From Anatilimnocola aggregata (GTDB lineage: Bacteria; Planctomycetota; Planctomycetia; Pirellulales; Pirellulaceae): a stretch of DNA of 64,000 nt. Within the stretch, counting starts at the first letter, position 1. Every line of letters begins with the position of its first letter. Below, one piece after another: positions 61,211 through 64,000 of the stretch. The notes under the pieces were generated by a model. That model was not told the origin of the DNA, made no database searches, and was given only the letters and a program-made list of their open reading frames with translations. The position numbers and the translations under genes are program-made. The stretch is from positions 7,192,001 to 7,256,000 of the forward strand of contig NZ_CP036274.1 of assembly GCF_007747655.1 (NCBI RefSeq). The letters run 5' to 3'.

Positions 61211-63112
61211 CTAAGTCGTGGGATCGGCCGGCAGCGCTTCGTCTGCTGAGGTCTCTGGTTGCTCCGGCATCGGCTTGGCTGTGGGGGGGAGCAGGATCTC
61301 CAAGACAGCCGCGCTGCCAAAGAGTTCGTTGCGGATGCGGTCGCGCTCGCGGTCGATCTGTTCGGGACCGGCACCCATTTGCCGCAGGATGAACTCCGTC
61401 ATCGACATGGCGACTTCCCCCTCGCCGGTAAAGACGACGTCGGCACCGGCGCGGGTCAGAGAGGGAATCTCGCGCAGGTAACTAGCCCGGGCGAAAACGC
61501 GAATCTTGGGATTGCACTCGCGGGCGAGGCGAATCACTTCCTGACTATTGCGCAGCCCCGAGGCACTGAGGATAAAGACATCGGCCTGCGAGGTGCCCGC
61601 TTCGAGCTGCGTTTCTTTGTGGGCTGAGTCGCCATAGACGGCGCGCATGCCATCTTCGCGCAATTGGCGGACGGTCGTCAGGTTCATTTCGATGACGGTC
61701 GGCTCGATGCCATTCTCTTGCAGCAGTCGGCAGAGCGTGCGACCAACGGGCCCGTAGCCAATCACCACTGCCTGGCCATGATCGTGCTTTTCCGGATGTT
61801 CGTCATCCGGTGCTTGCTGGGTCGATTCGACGTGCGAGTTGCCGTTGATCAGCTTCCAGAGTCGCGGGGACTTTTTGGCTCGCTCTTCGAGGTAATCGGT
61901 CAATCGGTAAAGAATCGGGTTAATGCTGATCGAAACGATGGCGGCAGCAATGAGGGCGTTGTATTGCTGCGAAGTGAACACGTTCAGGCTCATGCCAACG
62001 CCGGCCAGGATGAACGAGAATTCGCCGATTTGCGCCAGGGCGACGGCGACGGAAAGGCCAATTCGTAGCGGATAGCGCAGCAGAATGACAATTGCCAGGG
62101 CGGCCAGCGGTTTGCCCAACAGCACGATGCCCAAGGTAGCGGCAATCAGCCCTGGCGACGTGATCAGCTGATTGGGGTCAAACAGCATACCGACGGAAAC
62201 AAAGAACAACACGGCAAACGCATCGCGCATGGGAAGGGCTTCGCTGGCTGCCCGGGAACTGAAGTCGGAGCGACCGACGACCATTCCGGCCAGGAACGCG
62301 CCGAGAGCCATCGAGACGTCAAAAACTTTGGCAGCCCCCACCGCGATGCCGAGCGCTACGACCAGCACCGTCAGTGTGAAGAGTTCGCGCGAACGAGTTT
62401 GCGCAATCCGCGCCAGGAACCAGGGGATCGCCTTGCCTCCGACAAACATCACGAAGGCGACGAGCAGCCCGATTTTGATCACGGCAATCAAGATGGCCAG
62501 GCCTATATCGGCCAAGGAACTATTGGCCGAGCCGAACAGCACGGGCATGAGCACCAGGACCAGCACGGTAAACAGGTCTTCGACCACCAGCCAGCCGACC
62601 GCGATATGACCGGTCGGAGTGTGCAGGTCGTTGTTATCGGAGAGGACGCGCAGCAGCACGACAGTACTGGCGACGGAGATCGCCATGCCAAAGACGAGTC
62701 CCGACGATACAGTCCAACCGAAAAAGTAGGCGACGACCACTCCTAAGCCCGTAGCAATCAGGCTTTGCCCAACCGCACCGGGCACGGCCACGCGGCGCAC
62801 GGCCAGCAGCTCTTTGAAGTGGAAGTGGAGTCCGACCCCAAACATCAGCAGGATGACGCCGATTTCGGCCATCTGCTGGGCAAGCTCGACGTTGGCTTCG
62901 ACGCCGGGGGTATAAGGACCAACCGCAATGCCAGCTAATAAGTAGCCAACAATCGGCGAGAGCCCCACGCGATGCGTGATGTACCCCATGAACAGCGCCG
63001 CGGCGAGACCGCTGGTCAGCGTGATGATGAGTTCGAGGTGGTCGGAATGCGCAGCGGGAGAGGCGGCCAGCAGGCTCGTTGCGAACGTCGAAAGTGTGTC
63101 GAGCGAGTGCAT
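61211..63112 (-). CDS. Kef-type cation:proton antiporter with RCK (TrkA-N) domain
   Basis: 633 residues. The N-terminal ~410 residues form the CPA2 antiporter domain with about 12 membrane segments (VGYLLAGIAVGPYTPG, GWLVVEDLFTVLVLV, VSMALGAFLAGMVVGRS). The nucleotide-binding RCK/TrkA-N domain follows (VVIGYGPVGRTLCRLLQENG, about 445-560). It resembles E. coli YbaL/KefB, which export K+ or H+ in response to NAD(H) or glutathione. The C-terminal ~70 residues are Glu/Pro-rich. Confidence 0.95.
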   Translation of the reverse strand: MHSLDTLSTFATSLLAASPAAHSDHLELIITLTSGLAAALFMGYITHRVGLSPIVGYLLAGIAVGPYTPGVEANVELAQQMAEIGVILLMFGVGLHFHFKELLAVRRVAVPGAVGQSLIATGLGVVVAYFFGWTVSSGLVFGMAISVASTVVLLRVLSDNNDLHTPTGHIAVGWLVVEDLFTVLVLVLMPVLFGSANSSLADIGLAILIAVIKIGLLVAFVMFVGGKAIPWFLARIAQTRSRELFTLTVLVVALGIAVGAAKVFDVSMALGAFLAGMVVGRSDFSSRAASEALPMRDAFAVLFFVSVGMLFDPNQLITSPGLIAATLGIVLLGKPLAALAIVILLRYPLRIGLSVAVALAQIGEFSFILAGVGMSLNVFTSQQYNALIAAAIVSISINPILYRLTDYLEERAKKSPRLWKLINGNSHVESTQQAPDDEHPEKHDHGQAVVIGYGPVGRTLCRLLQENGIEPTVIEMNLTTVRQLREDGMRAVYGDSAHKETQLEAGTSQADVFILSASGLRNSQEVIRLARECNPKIRVFARASYLREIPSLTRAGADVVFTGEGEVAMSMTEFILRQMGAGPEQIDRERDRIRNELFGSAAVLEILLPPTAKPMPEQPETSADEALPADPTT

Positions 63113-63822
63113 GGGCCCATCTTACAAAACGAGCCTCGCTTTGGGCGGCGAGAGCCTGTAAATCGGGCCGAAAATGGCCGTATTTCTGAAATACTCACGA
63201 GATCGACGACAGACCGATGTATTACCGAAATCGATGCGATCCCAAGGCGTGGCATTTGGGCCGGAAACCGGTGTCCCGGCAGATTCTTTCCCTTCACGGG
63301 CACCCAATGCTTTGGTGGAAAGCAACGGAGGAGCAGCGCCGGCGTCACCAGGAACAGGAAAAACAGATTTTTCCGCAAAAGCATCGAGTACCGGCAGTTG
63401 AGAGCGCAGTCCTGGCCTATTCTTCTCCGTGTTCACAGCTGCTGGCGAGGCTGAACGATCACCAGAATTCGCGTCTCGTCCGGCTGAAACAGCCAATCGC
63501 TACGACTCCGTTCAGCGGTACACCTTCGCGGTTTACCGCAGGACAAGTCCCGCAGGCGGTACCGTTTATCAGATGCGTCAGGTCCAGCGAACGGCCAAAC
63601 TTTCGGCAATCCGCGTGACAGACGCCCGACTTGTCTTTTTTCCAAGCTATATTGGTGGTCTGAGCCGCCTCGTGCTTCAGGGGATGCTACGTTTTGGGCG
63701 TAGTGGCCTGCTAGGCTTTCAAGTCATTGGTTTCACCCGCACCTCTCCGCGGGACCACGACTTGGGGCCAACCGGATACAGCAGGCAGTCGCACCCACCT
63801 GAGTAGCACGAGGCCCCACCCA
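63113..63822. other. Unassigned region, 710 bp
   Basis: Lies between the divergent antiporter and debranching-enzyme genes. Several overlapping open frames exist on both strands but none has a ribosome site plus protein-like sequence. A few small hairpins are visible (for example GCGGTTTACCGC near 63530). It may hold only promoters or an unrecognised RNA. Confidence 0.5.
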
Positions 63823-64000
63823 ATGCTCATGCGACACGTTCACCCAAAACTTCAGTTTACCTACATGATGCCGTACGGCGCCATTCTTCATGAGAATGGC
63901 GTGCAGTTCGTCGTCTATAGCCGCAGCGCGCAAGCCATGCGGTTGTTGTTGTACGACGGAGTCGACGATCGGGAACCAACCGAAATCATCGACTTCGAAC
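63823..64000 (+). CDS. glgX: Glycogen debranching enzyme GlgX-like, N-terminus (partial)
   Basis: The first 59 residues of a protein cut by the window end. MMPYGAILHENGVQFVVYSR matches the CBM48 start of GlgX/isoamylase-type debranching enzymes (PYGA...GVxFxVxSxxA), followed by MRLLLYDG. The enzyme would remove alpha-1,6 branches from glycogen. ATG 63823 is the likely start; the ATG at 63829 is an alternative. Confidence 0.7.
   Translation, partial: MLMRHVHPKLQFTYMMPYGAILHENGVQFVVYSRSAQAMRLLLYDGVDDREPTEIIDFE

Noticed and set aside
63122-63806. Several overlapping open frames on both strands
   Set aside because: None has a ribosome site and convincing composition; their overlap argues against all of them.

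Overview
The window looks like chromosomal DNA from a member of the Planctomycetes (Pirellula/Rhodopirellula-like). Evidence: DUF1549/DUF1553 (PSCyt2/PSD1) next to DUF1501, two DUF1559 prepilin-like proteins, a cysteine-rich YTV-repeat protein, a PVC-type dehydrogenase with a terminal c-type heme domain, a secreted sulfatase beside a Tat-exported Gfo/Idh/MocA protein, a Ser/Thr kinase fused to WD40 repeats, and a stand-alone RNA polymerase alpha C-terminal domain. GC content is moderately high and even. I see no phage, insertion sequence, integrase, CRISPR array or rRNA operon. One tRNA is present, tRNA-Gln(TTG).

Layout. 1-545: 3' end of a pilM-like gene. 815-4771 (-): alpha-CTD protein, an unknown, a YjbQ-family protein, sulfatase and Gfo/Idh oxidoreductase. 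4949-6871: a HemD-HemE fusion for haem synthesis. 6916-9360 (-): a 48-residue basic protein and a DEAD-box helicase with a very long charged tail. 9721-14604: DUF1549/DUF1553, DUF1501 and WD40 genes in one operon. 14753-20906: cobalamin-dependent methionine synthase, a TerC-family membrane protein and a transglutaminase-like protein. 20977-24857 (-): PVC dehydrogenase, a decayed formylglycine-generating-enzyme-like fragment, tRNA-Gln and rex. 25075-30718: kinase-WD40, a pseudopilin and an FHA-EAL protein. 31210-41589: YTV protein, CE15-like esterase, an STN-like repeat protein, a MORN/HEAT protein, a second cysteine-rich exported protein, an orphan Hpt protein, a coiled-coil protein and a dicarboxylate symporter. 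41838-50414: two DUF1559 proteins, a lipoprotein, a PfkB kinase with a HAD phosphatase and a small membrane protein, a PilZ-like protein, a DUF6807 protein and an NHL-repeat protein. 50972-59210: chemotaxis cluster cheW-mcp-cheR-cheA-cheC-cheD-cheY. 59800-64000: thioredoxin-like protein, Kef-type antiporter and the start of a GlgX-type debranching enzyme.

How genes work together. The chemotaxis cluster is one signalling pathway with a soluble triple-PAS receptor and CheC/CheD/CheR adaptation. No cheB lies in the window, and a strong hairpin separates cheW-mcp from the rest. The DUF1549/DUF1501/WD40 trio is a planctomycete-specific export-linked operon of unknown role. The FHA-EAL and PilZ-like proteins point to cyclic di-GMP signalling.

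Most unusual features: a duplicated intergenic repeat cassette at 59.2-59.6 kb holding a 55-bp tandem repeat, a MITE-like element at 61.06-61.20 kb, a long nested inverted repeat at 48.0 kb, the pseudogene at 23.7-23.9 kb, two cysteine-rich envelope proteins, and the orphan alpha-CTD. I did not find a clear-cut new defence or mobile system. All calls come from reading the sequence by eye; no database search was run.
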